A stretch of 64,000 nt of DNA from positions 1,766,501 to 1,830,500 of the forward strand of contig NZ_CP058350.1 in the NCBI RefSeq assembly GCF_005860795.2, given 5' to 3'. Each line of letters begins with the position of its first letter. The stretch's first letter is position 1. Below, in pieces: positions 28,213 to 36,942 of this stretch. Both the position numbers and the translations under genes were made by a program. The notes beneath the pieces are model-generated. The model ran no database searches. It saw only the letters and a program-made list of their open reading frames with translations, and was not told where the DNA came from. Source of the DNA: Peteryoungia desertarenae. Lineage in GTDB: Bacteria > Pseudomonadota > Alphaproteobacteria > Rhizobiales > Rhizobiaceae.

Positions 28213-28779
28213 TCATTGGTGTTCCGCCGCAAATGTCGAAAGCACAGCTTCGGCCTCGGGCGTCCAGAGATCCAGTGCCTTCAGGACTTCAAAGGCGAAT
28301 GTGTCGGGCGCTGAACCGGCTGCCGTGACGATGGCGCCATCGCGCACCGCCTGCGGCTGATCACGATAGAGCGCTGCTCCCTGATAGGCGGAGTATTTCT
28401 GGTGTGAGGCCAGCGAATTTCCTGTATGGGCGACGGCGTTCAATACGCCGGTGGCGGCAAGCGCACTGGCAGCCGCACAGATCCCGCCCAGCACCTTGCC
28501 CCTGTCGCGAAATGCCGTCGCAAGTCCGGTAAAGTCGAAAGCCAAACCCTTTTCCCAGGCATAGCCGCCCGGAATGATCAGCGCGTCAAAGCGTTCGGCA
28601 TCGATCTGCGAATAGGGCAGGTCAACTGCGACCCTCAGGCCGCCCATCGACTGAACAGGTTTTCCGTCAGGCGAGGCCGTCAGCACCTCGCATCGCAGAT
28701 AGTAGCGCAGCGCCGCCATCACCAGCGCTGGCTCCCAATCGGCATAGTCATCCTGCAGGGCAATCGCGATTCGCGGCAT
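28213..28779 (-). CDS. DJ-1/PfpI family protein
   Basis: A 188-residue class I glutamine-amidotransferase-like protein. The conserved features are an early acidic region (LQDDYADWEPALVM), IIPGGYAWEKG, and the nucleophile elbow GGICAAASAL with its Cys. Family members act as glyoxalases, chaperones or hydrolases. GGAGGATAAATCC directly precedes the ATG at 28779, fixing the start. The downstream end nearly meets the convergent small gene at 28197. The GNAT gene lies immediately upstream on the same strand, so the two may form an operon. Confidence 0.88.
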   Translation of the reverse strand: MPRIAIALQDDYADWEPALVMAALRYYLRCEVLTASPDGKPVQSMGGLRVAVDLPYSQIDAERFDALIIPGGYAWEKGLAFDFTGLATAFRDRGKVLGGICAAASALAATGVLNAVAHTGNSLASHQKYSAYQGAALYRDQPQAVRDGAIVTAAGSAPDTFAFEVLKALDLWTPEAEAVLSTFAAEHQ

Positions 28780-28809
28780 GGATTTATCCTCCAATGAGCA
28801 GCAGTCGTC

Positions 28810-29301
28810 TCAGCTGAGCGCCTGCAGATAGCGCATGCCCGTGACGGGACGCGGCACGAAGTCCATGTTTTCGTAGAAGCGATGAGCCGCGAAATTGCCG
28901 GTAGCGGCAGAAACCGAGAGGAAGTCGCAGCCCGCCTGACGCGCAATCTGCCGGGCTCGATCCACCAGATGCTGGCCGATGCCATTGCCGCGCTGCCCAT
29001 CGCGAACATAGAGATGATGCAGATCCATGCCGCGCTTGCCTTCCTGCGCCCGGTAGAGCGGAACGAGAATGGCATAGCCGATCAGACCGTCCTCGCCGCT
29101 ATCGGCGACCAGTGCCTGGATCCAGGGCAGGGTGCCGAAAAGGTCACGCTCCAGCTTGTCCGGCGTCATCGCCGAGGCATCGCCATGATGCATCGCCAGC
29201 GCCTCGATCATCTCGTTGAGTTCGGGCAGATCCTGCGGCTTGGCATGACGAATGACGACCACCGGGGGTCTTGGCAGGGTGAGATCGGTATCTTCGGTCA
29301 T
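28810..29301 (-). CDS. GNAT family N-acetyltransferase
   Basis: A 163-residue acetyltransferase of the GCN5 fold: an N-terminal region (VVVIRHAKPQDLPELNEMIEALAMHHGD), a central strand (MDLHHLYVRDGQRGNGIGQHLVDRARQIARQAG) whose Q/R-x-x-G-x-G/A pattern (QRGNGIG) binds acetyl-CoA, and a C-terminal AHRFYENMDFVP block. The substrate cannot be predicted; the sequence resembles members acting on diamines or small amines, without certainty. It precedes the DJ-1-like gene by 30 bases. Confidence 0.88.
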   Translation of the reverse strand: MTEDTDLTLPRPPVVVIRHAKPQDLPELNEMIEALAMHHGDASAMTPDKLERDLFGTLPWIQALVADSGEDGLIGYAILVPLYRAQEGKRGMDLHHLYVRDGQRGNGIGQHLVDRARQIARQAGCDFLSVSAATGNFAAHRFYENMDFVPRPVTGMRYLQALS

Positions 29302-29356
29302 TGTACTTCCCTTTTTCGATTTTTGCCGTCAGGGGAAGCGTTCTCTCGAAACAACA

Positions 29357-29376
29357 AAGCCGCCTGACGGCGGCTT
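29357..29376 (-). terminator. Terminator downstream of merR
   Basis: Stem AAGCCGCC/GGCGGCTT (29357-29364 and 29369-29376) with a 4-base loop, followed on the minus strand by TGTTGTTTCG. It lies between the merR gene and the GNAT gene; nothing else is seen in 29377-29528. Confidence 0.7.
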
Positions 29377-29528
29377 GTTGACAAAGTGATCTGTCGAGCC
29401 GCCCGTTACCGGTAGGCCCAAAAATACGTGCAGGACATGGGTGCGCGTTCATTGATCATGGAAGGCTAGATGCGCCAGTTTAAATCGATTGTCAACGGGG
29501 ATCATGCTTCAAGTAAAGCGACCCGTCC

Positions 29529-29942
29529 TCAATGCTCGTGTTCGCAAAGACCGTGATCGGACAGCGCCCGGATCACATAGCAGTCGCCCACCGTATGTCC
29601 CTCGCAATGGGACACGATTCGCTCCAACTCGTCCTCCAGCTTGCGCAGTTTCGCAATCTTGTCGCGCACATCTGCGAGCTGATCGCGCGCGATCTTGTCG
29701 GCAGTACTGCAGGGTTCCTCCGGATGGCGGCTGAGTTGGAGAAGCGCCCGGATCGCCTCGATCGGAAAGCCGAGATCCCGCGCATGGCGGATGAAGGTCA
29801 GCCGCTCAAGCTGCTGCTTTTCATAGCGCCGCTGATTGCCCTCGGTGCGGTCGGGTGCGAAAATCAGCCCCATCTGTTCGTAGTAGCGGATGGTCGGCAC
29901 CTTCACGCCTGTTCGCCGCGACAGCTCTCCGATCGAATACAT
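29529..29942 (-). CDS. MerR-family metal-responsive regulator (ZntR/CadR-like)
   Basis: A 137-residue MerR protein: an N-terminal winged helix (YSIGELSRRTGVKVPTIRYYEQMGL, then RTEGNQRRYEKQQLERLTFIRHARDLGF), a long dimerisation helix, and Cys residues placed as in the zinc/cadmium/lead group (EEPCSTADK; HCEGHTVGDCYV; GLCEHEH). The start at 29942 is the normal MerR start. It is divergent from a cation-efflux gene, and the MerR-type promoter with a 19-base spacer lies between them, so it very likely activates that gene in response to a divalent metal. Confidence 0.92.
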   Translation of the reverse strand: MYSIGELSRRTGVKVPTIRYYEQMGLIFAPDRTEGNQRRYEKQQLERLTFIRHARDLGFPIEAIRALLQLSRHPEEPCSTADKIARDQLADVRDKIAKLRKLEDELERIVSHCEGHTVGDCYVIRALSDHGLCEHEH

Positions 29943-29953
29943 GAAAAAACCTC

Positions 29954-29984
29954 TTGAACCTCTAGTCACTAGAGATCCTAGACA
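29954..29984 (+). promoter_or_regulatory. MerR-type promoter with dyad in 19-base spacer
   Basis: TTGAAC (29954-29959) and TAGACA (29979-29984) are separated by 19 bases, longer than the usual 17. The dyad CTCTAG-TCA-CTAGAG (29960-29974) lies inside that spacer. This is the classic architecture of promoters activated by MerR-family proteins and reads toward the efflux gene at 30022. Confidence 0.8.
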
Positions 29985-30021
29985 GGGTGCAGGATCAAAT
30001 CAAGACGGGAAAGATCAGTCG

Positions 30022-30717
30022 ATGAGTGCTTCTTGCGGCCATAGCCACGGCCCCTTTGACGGGATGTCGGACACCTATAAACAGCGGCTCTGGATGGTGA
30101 TTGCGATCAATGCGGTCATGTTTGTCGTTGAAATGACGGCCGGCCAGCTGGCCCGTTCCCAGGCGCTTCAGGCCGACGCGCTGGATTTCTTTGCCGATGC
30201 CGTGACCTACGGCATTTCGCTTGCCGTTATCGGCGCATCCTTGAAGACCCGCAGCATGGCCGCTGCCGCCAAGGGCCTGAGCCTCCTCTGCATGGGGCTA
30301 TTTGTGTTCGGTTCGACCATCTGGCGTGTCTTTGAAGGCGGCGTGCCGGAAGCCCCTGTCATGGGCGTTATCGGCTTCCTTGCACTTGCCGCCAATGTTG
30401 CCAGCGTTCTGCTGCTGATGTCGTACAAGGATGGTGATGCCAACGTGCGTTCGGTCTGGCTTTGCTCGCGCAACGACGCGATCGGCAATGTTATCGTCAT
30501 GATTGCAGCACTCGGTGTCTGGGGAACGGCAACGGCCTGGCCCGATCTGATTGTTGCCGGCATCATGGCGGGCCTCTTCCTCAGTTCGTCAATCCAGATC
30601 CTTAATCAGTCCTGGCGCGAGTGGAAGGCCGGCGAAGCGATCACCGTCGAGACCTCATGCTGTGGTCCTAAGGCTGTTGTGAAACCTGCGGGCTCTCACC
30701 ACCATCAGCACTCTTGA
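30022..30717 (+). CDS. Cation diffusion facilitator-like metal efflux protein
   Basis: A 231-residue membrane protein with six helices and no C-terminal cytoplasmic domain, a short CDF type. Metal-site motifs are ADALDFFADAVTYG (helix 2) and CSRNDAIGNVIV (helix 5). The N terminus (CGHSHG) and C terminus (SHHHQHS) are His-rich, suggesting metal handling. The start at 30022 is chosen by the MSASCGHSHG opening; a longer frame overlaps merR and is not used. Controlled by the MerR-type promoter at 29954. Zinc, cadmium or cobalt are the likely ions; the sequence alone does not decide. Confidence 0.88.
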   Translation: MSASCGHSHGPFDGMSDTYKQRLWMVIAINAVMFVVEMTAGQLARSQALQADALDFFADAVTYGISLAVIGASLKTRSMAAAAKGLSLLCMGLFVFGSTIWRVFEGGVPEAPVMGVIGFLALAANVASVLLLMSYKDGDANVRSVWLCSRNDAIGNVIVMIAALGVWGTATAWPDLIVAGIMAGLFLSSSIQILNQSWREWKAGEAITVETSCCGPKAVVKPAGSHHHQHS

Positions 30718-30765
30718 GCCGGTGGCCGTCTTTACGCAACGGCCTGCCAGGGTCAAAAATGAAAT

Positions 30766-30794
30766 GACCGGCTGCGCCATGGGCTCAGCCGGTC
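30766..30794. terminator. Bidirectional terminator
   Basis: GACCGGCTG (30766-30774) and CAGCCGGTC (30786-30794) form a perfect 9-base stem. On the plus strand CTTTCTT follows; on the minus strand ATTTCATTTTT follows. The flanking genes converge. Confidence 0.85.
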
Positions 30795-30814
30795 CTTTCT
30801 TGAAAGGTTCTCTT

Positions 30815-31129
30815 TCAGGCAGCGTTTTCGTCCGACAGGTCGTATTCGCGATAGGCCGCCTCGATCCGCTCGGTCACGGAGGCATTGCGCGTCTTGGCTT
30901 CCTGGGTGCCAGTTACGTTGGAGGCCTCCGTAGCCTTGCGGCCGCCGTCCACAGTCCACAATGCCGAGGCGAGGCTGCTGGAGATCAGGGTGCTTGAAAA
31001 TGTGCTGGGTGCGCCGCTGCGCGCCTTGGCCGGCTGGGCCGTTTCAGGCGTCACATCATCCTTTTCCGACGTGACATGCACATATCGGTTCTGAAATGAA
31101 TAGCTGCTTAGGCCGCTGTCTATCCTCAT
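30815..31129 (-). CDS. Small hypothetical protein
   Basis: A 104-residue protein starting at 31129 (RIDSGLSSYSFQNRYVHV); an upstream ATG at 31159 is in frame but less likely. It is Ser/Thr/Ala-rich, with a C-terminal helix ERIEAAYREYDLSDE. No signal peptide, membrane segment or known domain is visible. It is flanked by a terminator and by a tandem repeat (31150-31171) in its promoter region. I do not recognise a family. Confidence 0.5.
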   Translation of the reverse strand: MRIDSGLSSYSFQNRYVHVTSEKDDVTPETAQPAKARSGAPSTFSSTLISSSLASALWTVDGGRKATEASNVTGTQEAKTRNASVTERIEAAYREYDLSDENAA

Positions 31130-31149
31130 GGCGGACACCTCGATTGATC

Positions 31150-31171
31150 TGTTAACCATTTGTTAACCATT
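31150..31171. repeat. Tandem 11-base direct repeat
   Basis: TGTTAACCATT occurs twice without a gap (31150-31160 and 31161-31171), upstream of the small gene at 30815-31129. It could be a pair of regulator half-sites on one DNA face. Confidence 0.5.
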
Positions 31172-31275
31172 CAACCTTGCGCGAACCTTGCGTCGACGAT
31201 TTCTGCGGCAGAAATGCCCTTGCGGATTTCAGAATACGGGCTAGGTGGCCGATTCGGTTGTGTTGGAGACGGCTG

Positions 31276-32574
31276 CTACGCGTTCAGCACCTTCCTGTGC
31301 TCGGTCTCGACCCGCGCCTTGTCATCTTCAAACTCCAGCTTTGAAAGCGCCCGATCCAACACCACCTTTGCCAGGCTACGAGCAGCAGCGGCATAGTCCT
31401 TGTCCCGGCTTGCAGAGAGCGCCGCAAGCGCCCGCTGTTGGGCGATTGCCACTTCGACCATGCCGGCAGCATCGCGAGCGACCGTCAGAAAGCTGGTTTC
31501 AAGCAGCGAGAGCGGTTCTATCGGTGCAGCATGGACCCGGCGATGCGGTTTAGGCCCGCGTCCCGTGTTGGACGTCGTCGGCTTCATGTCCTTCTGGCGG
31601 GCTGCACTCCGGTCTGCGGCCCGCGAAAGAATCCGTGCCTGTTGCGAGATCACGTCCACCGCAGTTCCCGGGTCGTTGATGCCCGAGGAAAGGGCGCGCG
31701 ATGCAATTTCGGACAGGACAGTCAGACCGAAGAGCGGATCCTGATCATAGGAGCGGTTGGCGCCGATGGTGAAAGCTCTGCGCAGATGGTGTTCTGCCTC
31801 GTCCGTGTCATCCCCGAAACCATTGGGCAGAACCACATGGAGAATCGGCTCGGCCCGCGAGCAGAATTCTCCCGGTCGCTTGGCGACGTAAACATGGGCT
31901 TGCAGTTTCTCGGCCCATTCGGCCAGGATGCTGGTGTCGAGATGGCGGACATAGCCGGTTTCATCCGGAAAAAGCGGCATGGCGAGCGGCGGCGGTGTGT
32001 CATAGGGTGAGCAGCCGAGACAGGGATTGTCTGCAAGGCTTTGCAGCGCCTGTTCGGTCGCCTCCGTCACCCGGCTGATCGTCTCGCTCACCTGTCCGAG
32101 GCCGGCCAGGTGGTCGATCCACCTGAGCAACATGGTGACGATGAGCGCAACCACGATCAGCGTTACGACAAAGAGAACGACGCGCCCGCCACCGCCATAA
32201 AGACCGGTGTTGAGCGCAATCAGGCTCACCAGGGAGAAAAGAAAGGCCCCCAGAAAGGTCGAGAGTGCCGATTGGGCCGTCTGGTCCTCGAGCACGAGCC
32301 CGATCGCACGCGGCGTGCCGCCATTGGCCGCCGTGCTCGTTGCCGAGACAAGCGTTGACAGCGAGAAGGTCGTGACTGCCAGCATGGACGACGCAATGAT
32401 CGTCAAGATCGGATCGACGGCATCGGCACCGACCATGTCAGAGAGGCTATCGGGGATATAGTGACCAAAGCCAACCCCCAACAGCGCTGTCGCAATCGCA
32501 ATCAGCGTGTAGAGGGTCGCCCGAAACCACAGCCGCTTGGTAATCTGCACCAGCAGCCACCAGCGGCGGCTCAT
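31276..32574 (-). CDS. DUF2254 membrane protein
   Basis: A large DUF2254 protein (432 residues from ATG at 32574; ATG at 32601 would add 9). Four membrane segments lie in the first 170 residues (e.g. LYTLIAIATALLGVGFG, ILTIIASSMLAVTTFSLSTLVSA, VVLFVVTLIVVALIVTMLL). They are followed by a long cytoplasmic part with the family core GANRSYDQDPLFGLTVLSEIASRALSSGINDPGTAVDV. The family is conserved but has no defined function. The gene stands alone between the small hypothetical gene and oligopeptidase B. Confidence 0.88.
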   Translation of the reverse strand: MSRRWWLLVQITKRLWFRATLYTLIAIATALLGVGFGHYIPDSLSDMVGADAVDPILTIIASSMLAVTTFSLSTLVSATSTAANGGTPRAIGLVLEDQTAQSALSTFLGAFLFSLVSLIALNTGLYGGGGRVVLFVVTLIVVALIVTMLLRWIDHLAGLGQVSETISRVTEATEQALQSLADNPCLGCSPYDTPPPLAMPLFPDETGYVRHLDTSILAEWAEKLQAHVYVAKRPGEFCSRAEPILHVVLPNGFGDDTDEAEHHLRRAFTIGANRSYDQDPLFGLTVLSEIASRALSSGINDPGTAVDVISQQARILSRAADRSAARQKDMKPTTSNTGRGPKPHRRVHAAPIEPLSLLETSFLTVARDAAGMVEVAIAQQRALAALSASRDKDYAAAARSLAKVVLDRALSKLEFEDDKARVETEHRKVLNA

Positions 32575-32643
32575 GATTGTGTCTTTCTTTCGCGAAGCCA
32601 TCAGATGAATGTGGCTTCTGCGATCATGAAGACAAGGGCGAAA

Positions 32644-34752
32644 TCAGACCTTCCCCGCCACCTTGATCGCATAGGCATATTCAAACGCGATCTCTTCCAG
32701 CCGCTGGAAACGCCCCGACTTGCCGCCATGGCCAGCGGCCATGTTGGTTTTGAGCAGGAAAGGCCCGGCCTCCGGCGCGGTGGCGCGTAGCCGCGCGATC
32801 CACTTGGTCGGCTCCCAATAGGTCACGCGCGGGTCGGTGAGGCCCGAAAGCGCGATGATCGGCGGGTAGGGCTTTTTCTCGACATTGTCATAGGGGCTAT
32901 AGGCCGCAATCCAGCGATATTCCTCTTCGGACTCAATGGGATTGCCCCACTCCGGCCATTCCGGTGGGGTGAGTGGCAGCGTGTCGTCGAGCATGGTGTT
33001 GAGCACATCGACAAAGGGCACGGCAGCGATGATGCCGGCGAATTTTTCCGGCGCCATGTTGGCAACAGCCCCCATCAGCATGCCGCCGGCAGAGCCGCCT
33101 TCGGCGATGATCCGGTCGTATGCGGTGAAGCCTTCCTTCACCAGGTGGTCGGCAGCCGAGATGAAGTCCTTGAAGGTATTGACCTTCTTTTCCATCTTGC
33201 CGTCTTCATACCAGGAGAAACCCTTGTCCTTGCCACCGCGGATATGGGCGATGGCATAGACGAAGCCGCGATCGGCCAGCGATAGGCAATTGGTGTTGAA
33301 GCCGGCGGGGATGGTGATGCCATAGGCGCCATAGCCATAGAGCAGGCAGGGGGCGGAGCCGTCGAGCTTCGTATCCTTCCGGTAGAGCAGGGTGACCGGC
33401 ACCGTCTCGCCGTCATGCGCTTCGGCAAACACCCGGCGGGTGACATAGTCCTCCGGCTTGTGGCCGGACGGTACTTCCTGCGTCTTCAGAAGTATGCGCT
33501 CGCGGGTCGCCATGTTGTAGTCGAACAGCTGCGAGGGTGTCGTCATCGACGAATAGGAGAAGCGGATGACGTCGGTGTCGTATTCGGCAGCCCCCTGCAG
33601 GCCCAGCGAATAGGCTTCCTCGGCAAAGGCGATCGAATGCTCTTCGCCGGACGTCCGGTCGCGGATCATGATCACAGGCAGGCCCTCGCGGCGCTCCAGC
33701 CAGACCAGGTGGCGGGCAAAGGCCATGTGGTTGAGGATCAACCGGCCCGGCTCATGCGGCACGAGATCTTTCCAGTTCGCCTTGCCCGGCGCCGAAACCG
33801 GCGCCTCGACGATCTTGAAGTCCTTGGCGCCGTCGGCATTGGTCAGGATGTAGAAGACATCGCCGCCCTCTGTCATCGAATATTCGACCCCTTCCTCACG
33901 CTCGGCGACGAGCACAGGCTCCGCCGTGAGGTCCTTGGTCGAGAGGATGCGGTATTCCGAGGTCTCGTGGTCGTGGATGTCGATGAAGATGAAGTCGTCG
34001 AGCAGCGAGCCGCCGACGCCCATGAAGAAGCCGGGATCCTTCTCCTCGTAGACGAGCCGGTCGGATGACTGCGGCTGACCGACGATATGGTGGAAGACCT
34101 TGGACGGACGGTGGTTCTCGTCCTGCAACGTGTAGAAGAAGCTCTCGCCGTCGGGCGCCCAGACCCCGCCGCCGGCGGTGTTTTCGAGCACGTCGTCCAG
34201 ATCCTGCTTGGTGGCGAGATCGCGAATGCGCAGCGTGTAGTATTCCGAGCCCTTGTCATCGTAACCCCAGATGCCGAATGCGTGGTCGCTCGTGTGATCG
34301 ATGCCGGACAGGCGGAAATAGTCCTTGCCGACAGCTTCCTTGTCGCCGTCGAGCAGCAGCTCGCGGATCGTCTCGTCCTTCGGATTGCCGTCGCGCGGGA
34401 TGCGGAAATAGCGCGGCTGCTCTCCGCCGGTGACAAAGGCAGAGCCATAGGCAAAGAGGCCGTCCTTCATCGGGATCGAGGAATCGTCTTCTTTGATACG
34501 GCCCTTCATCTCGGCAAAGAGCTGGCCCTGCAGCTCTTTCGTGTCGGCCATCGCCGCCTCCATATAGGCGTTCTCGGCCTCCAGGTAGCTGCGGATTTCC
34601 GGATCGAGGATGGAGGTATCCTTGAACATCGCCTGCCAGTTGCCAGCCCGCAGCCAGGCATAATCATCCGTGCGGGTGATCCCGTGGCGGGTATCCGTGA
34701 CGGGCTTCTTGGCGGCAGCGGGCGGGGTGGGCAGGTTGTTGAAGACGGACAA
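32644..34752 (-). CDS. ptrB: Oligopeptidase B (S9 prolyl oligopeptidase family)
   Basis: Cytoplasmic serine peptidase that cleaves short peptides after basic residues. An N-terminal beta-propeller (about 40-420) is followed by the alpha/beta-hydrolase domain. The catalytic triad is visible as Ser554 in GGSAGG, Asp640 in GLTDPRV and His675 in AAGHGGKSGR. The probable start is TTG at 34752, preceded by GGAAGGA and giving the family N terminus SVFNNLPTPP; the ATG 27 bases earlier has no ribosome binding site. The product is then 702 residues, normal for the family. Confidence 0.94.
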   Translation of the reverse strand: MSVFNNLPTPPAAAKKPVTDTRHGITRTDDYAWLRAGNWQAMFKDTSILDPEIRSYLEAENAYMEAAMADTKELQGQLFAEMKGRIKEDDSSIPMKDGLFAYGSAFVTGGEQPRYFRIPRDGNPKDETIRELLLDGDKEAVGKDYFRLSGIDHTSDHAFGIWGYDDKGSEYYTLRIRDLATKQDLDDVLENTAGGGVWAPDGESFFYTLQDENHRPSKVFHHIVGQPQSSDRLVYEEKDPGFFMGVGGSLLDDFIFIDIHDHETSEYRILSTKDLTAEPVLVAEREEGVEYSMTEGGDVFYILTNADGAKDFKIVEAPVSAPGKANWKDLVPHEPGRLILNHMAFARHLVWLERREGLPVIMIRDRTSGEEHSIAFAEEAYSLGLQGAAEYDTDVIRFSYSSMTTPSQLFDYNMATRERILLKTQEVPSGHKPEDYVTRRVFAEAHDGETVPVTLLYRKDTKLDGSAPCLLYGYGAYGITIPAGFNTNCLSLADRGFVYAIAHIRGGKDKGFSWYEDGKMEKKVNTFKDFISAADHLVKEGFTAYDRIIAEGGSAGGMLMGAVANMAPEKFAGIIAAVPFVDVLNTMLDDTLPLTPPEWPEWGNPIESEEEYRWIAAYSPYDNVEKKPYPPIIALSGLTDPRVTYWEPTKWIARLRATAPEAGPFLLKTNMAAGHGGKSGRFQRLEEIAFEYAYAIKVAGKV

Positions 34753-34866
34753 GAGAGATCCTTCCGGGAATGGAAACATGCGGCTCAGCGAGAGATAGAG
34801 AGGCGATGGGCCGCGATCAAGCAGCAGCCCGAACGCAATCCAGAAGCCGGGAGCGGCGAGCGCTGT

Positions 34867-35754
34867 TCAATGCTGAGCGGCGCGGCTGGATTTCGCCCAG
34901 TCCATATAGAGCTCCAGCGCCTTGCGGGTCACCGGACCCTCCTGGAACTGAGCATCGTCGAGACGGGTGACCGGCACCACCTTGGAATAATTGCCGGTCT
35001 GGAAGATCTCGTCGGCATTCATGAAGTCTTCGACCGACAGCGTCGCCTCGCGCACCTCGAAGCCCGCCTCGCGCAGCAGCCCCATGACGCGGGCCCGCGT
35101 GATCCCGGCAAGGAAGGTGCGGTTGGCGGCCGGCGTGTAGACGACGCCATCCTTCACCATGAAGACGTTGGAGGAGGCGGTCTCCACCACATTGCCGTTC
35201 ATGTCGCGCACCAGCGCATTGTCGAAGCCGCGCTTTCGCGCATCGATGATCATGCGGCCGGAATTCGGGTAAAGGCTGCCGGTCTTGGCGTCGGTCATCG
35301 CGCATTCGGGCGTCGGGCGCCGGAAGGGCGAAACTGTCAGGGATGAGGGCTTGGCCGTATGCATCGGAGCCTCGAACAGGCAGAGCGCAAAGCGGGTCGA
35401 TTCGGGATCGGCCGCGACCACCGAGCCAGCCTGGCCATGTTCGGCCCAATACATGGGCTTGATGTAGATGGCGGTCTTGCCGTCGAACTTCTTCACCCCT
35501 TCCCAGGCCAGCGCCTCGATCTCCTTGGGGCTCATCGTCGCCTTCAGCCCCATGTTTTCGGCAGATCGGTTGACCCGCTGGCAATGCATGTCGAGGTCAG
35601 GAGCGATGCCGTCAAACCACCTTGCGCCGTCAAACACAGTCGAGCCCAGCCACATGGCATGCGAGGTCGGTCCAATCAGTGGCGGATTGCCGGAGAACCA
35701 GTCGCCCTCGACATAGGTGAAGGTTGGTGTGCGGGCAGAGGGATCGACAGCCAT
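34867..35754 (-). CDS. Branched-chain amino acid aminotransferase (class IV)
   Basis: PLP-dependent fold-type IV aminotransferase of 295 residues. The catalytic Lys157 is in DAKTGSLYPN, aligned with Lys160 of E. coli IlvE; ETASSNVFMVKDGVVYTP and LAGITRARVMGLLREAGFEV are the usual C-terminal PLP-binding blocks. AAAGGAG precedes ATG 35754. The upstream in-frame extension is hydrophobic, AT-rich and unlike the family, so it is excluded. It could make or degrade Leu, Ile and Val; other class IV substrates cannot be excluded. Two palindromes lie about 115-150 bases upstream. Confidence 0.9.
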   Translation of the reverse strand: MAVDPSARTPTFTYVEGDWFSGNPPLIGPTSHAMWLGSTVFDGARWFDGIAPDLDMHCQRVNRSAENMGLKATMSPKEIEALAWEGVKKFDGKTAIYIKPMYWAEHGQAGSVVAADPESTRFALCLFEAPMHTAKPSSLTVSPFRRPTPECAMTDAKTGSLYPNSGRMIIDARKRGFDNALVRDMNGNVVETASSNVFMVKDGVVYTPAANRTFLAGITRARVMGLLREAGFEVREATLSVEDFMNADEIFQTGNYSKVVPVTRLDDAQFQEGPVTRKALELYMDWAKSSRAAQH

Positions 35755-35869
35755 GAATGCTCTCCTTTTCTTCTTGGAAGTGAGGAAAGTCCCGCGATGC
35801 AGCAAGGTCAAGCAGAAACTGATCAGAAAGCAGAGAAAAGACAGAAAAAGAAGCCATTTCAGAAGCTTG

Positions 35870-35905
35870 TCTGATGAGTTCATCAGATTGCGTGATGCGA
35901 TCACG
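35870..35905. promoter_or_regulatory. Two adjacent palindromes upstream of the aminotransferase
   Basis: TCTGATGA-GT-TCATCAGA (35870-35887) and CGTGAT-GCG-ATCACG (35891-35905) are both perfect inverted repeats, separated by 3 bases. They lie in an AT-rich, apparently non-coding stretch (35755-36025) between divergent genes. They are candidate operators. Confidence 0.55.
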
Positions 35906-36025
35906 GCAAAGTCAGGCGTCTTTCCTGATCCGACGTGGTTAAAGATGCCGTAACGCTTCGCTGATAATTAGAGACAAGTTGTTTCCGCACCCGCGGATCT
36001 TGTCTAGCGTATTCTGGGGGCATTT

Positions 36026-36817
36026 ATGCGAAACGCCAAACGATTTGCCATGCTTGCAATCTCCACATTTGCCATGGCTGCTCCGGTTCATGCGGAACCC
36101 TTCTGGTCGGGTGACTGGTACCTGACCCTTGGCGGCTCGGGGATCTCCGCTCCGGTCTATGAGGGTGCGAAAGACCGCAAGCTGTTTTTCTCGCCCATCA
36201 TCTCTCTTGGCCGGGGCAAGGATGCCCGTTTCAGTTCGCGCAATGACAATCCGTCGATAGCCCTTTTTGACAACGGGGCAATCCGCGCCGGTATCGCGGG
36301 CAAGCTTGTTCGTCCGCGTGATGCTGGCGACAGCGCTGATCTCAGGGGGCTCTCAGAGGTCAGGTGGGGTGCGGAAGTCGGTGGTTTCGTGGATGTCTAT
36401 ATGACGGATTACCTGCGTGCCCGCGGCGAACTGCGTCAGGGAATTCGCGCGCACGATGGCATGGTGGCGGATCTGTCCCTGGATGCCTTCACGGACATCG
36501 CGCCAAATCTTCGTGTCTCGGCCGGTCCGCGCGCCACCTATGCGACCAGCGGCTATACCGAAGCCTATTACGGCGTCGATGCAGCGGAATCAGCCGCATC
36601 GGGCCTTGCACAATACAATCCCGACGGTGGTTTCACATCCTACGGTCTCGGTGCCGACATTACCTGGGCTGCCACCGAAGCGATATCGGTCAGTGCCTTC
36701 ACAGAATACAAGCGCCTGGCCGGCCCTGCCGCAGACAGCAGCCTTGTTAGGCAGCGGGGCACGGAAAATCAGCTGATGTTCGGTGTATCAGCCAGGTACA
36801 AGTTCGGTCTGAACTGA
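36026..36817 (+). CDS. MipA/OmpV family outer-membrane protein
   Basis: A 263-residue outer-membrane protein. A signal peptide (FAMLAISTFAMAAPVHAEP) is followed by alternating beta strands. The family opening DWYLTLGGSGISAPVYEGAKDRKLFFSPIISL, the middle GAEVGGFVDVYMTDYLRARGELRQGI and the final strand LMFGVSARYKFGLN, ending in an aromatic/hydrophobic pattern, fit MipA/OmpV beta-barrels. Members scaffold peptidoglycan enzymes or act as porin-like proteins; the role here is unknown. It has its own promoter region, divergent from the aminotransferase. Confidence 0.88.
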   Translation: MRNAKRFAMLAISTFAMAAPVHAEPFWSGDWYLTLGGSGISAPVYEGAKDRKLFFSPIISLGRGKDARFSSRNDNPSIALFDNGAIRAGIAGKLVRPRDAGDSADLRGLSEVRWGAEVGGFVDVYMTDYLRARGELRQGIRAHDGMVADLSLDAFTDIAPNLRVSAGPRATYATSGYTEAYYGVDAAESAASGLAQYNPDGGFTSYGLGADITWAATEAISVSAFTEYKRLAGPAADSSLVRQRGTENQLMFGVSARYKFGLN

Positions 36818-36942
36818 CGCGTATAACGACAGACATAATCTCCTGCGGCGGCACGATTCTTGTGGCCGCAGCAAGCGCTTTCTCGGCGGCGTGACATCAC
36901 GGCAGTTCCCTTGCTCGCCGCCTTGCTCTATCACTTCGGGTC

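Noticed and set aside
34087..35346. Open frame of 419 codons opposite oligopeptidase B and the aminotransferase
   Set aside because: It spans the ends of two genuine genes on the other strand and shows no domain.
35755..35904. N-terminal extension of the aminotransferase by 50 residues
   Set aside because: The extension is AT-rich and hydrophobic and lacks family similarity, while ATG 35754 has a clear ribosome binding site.
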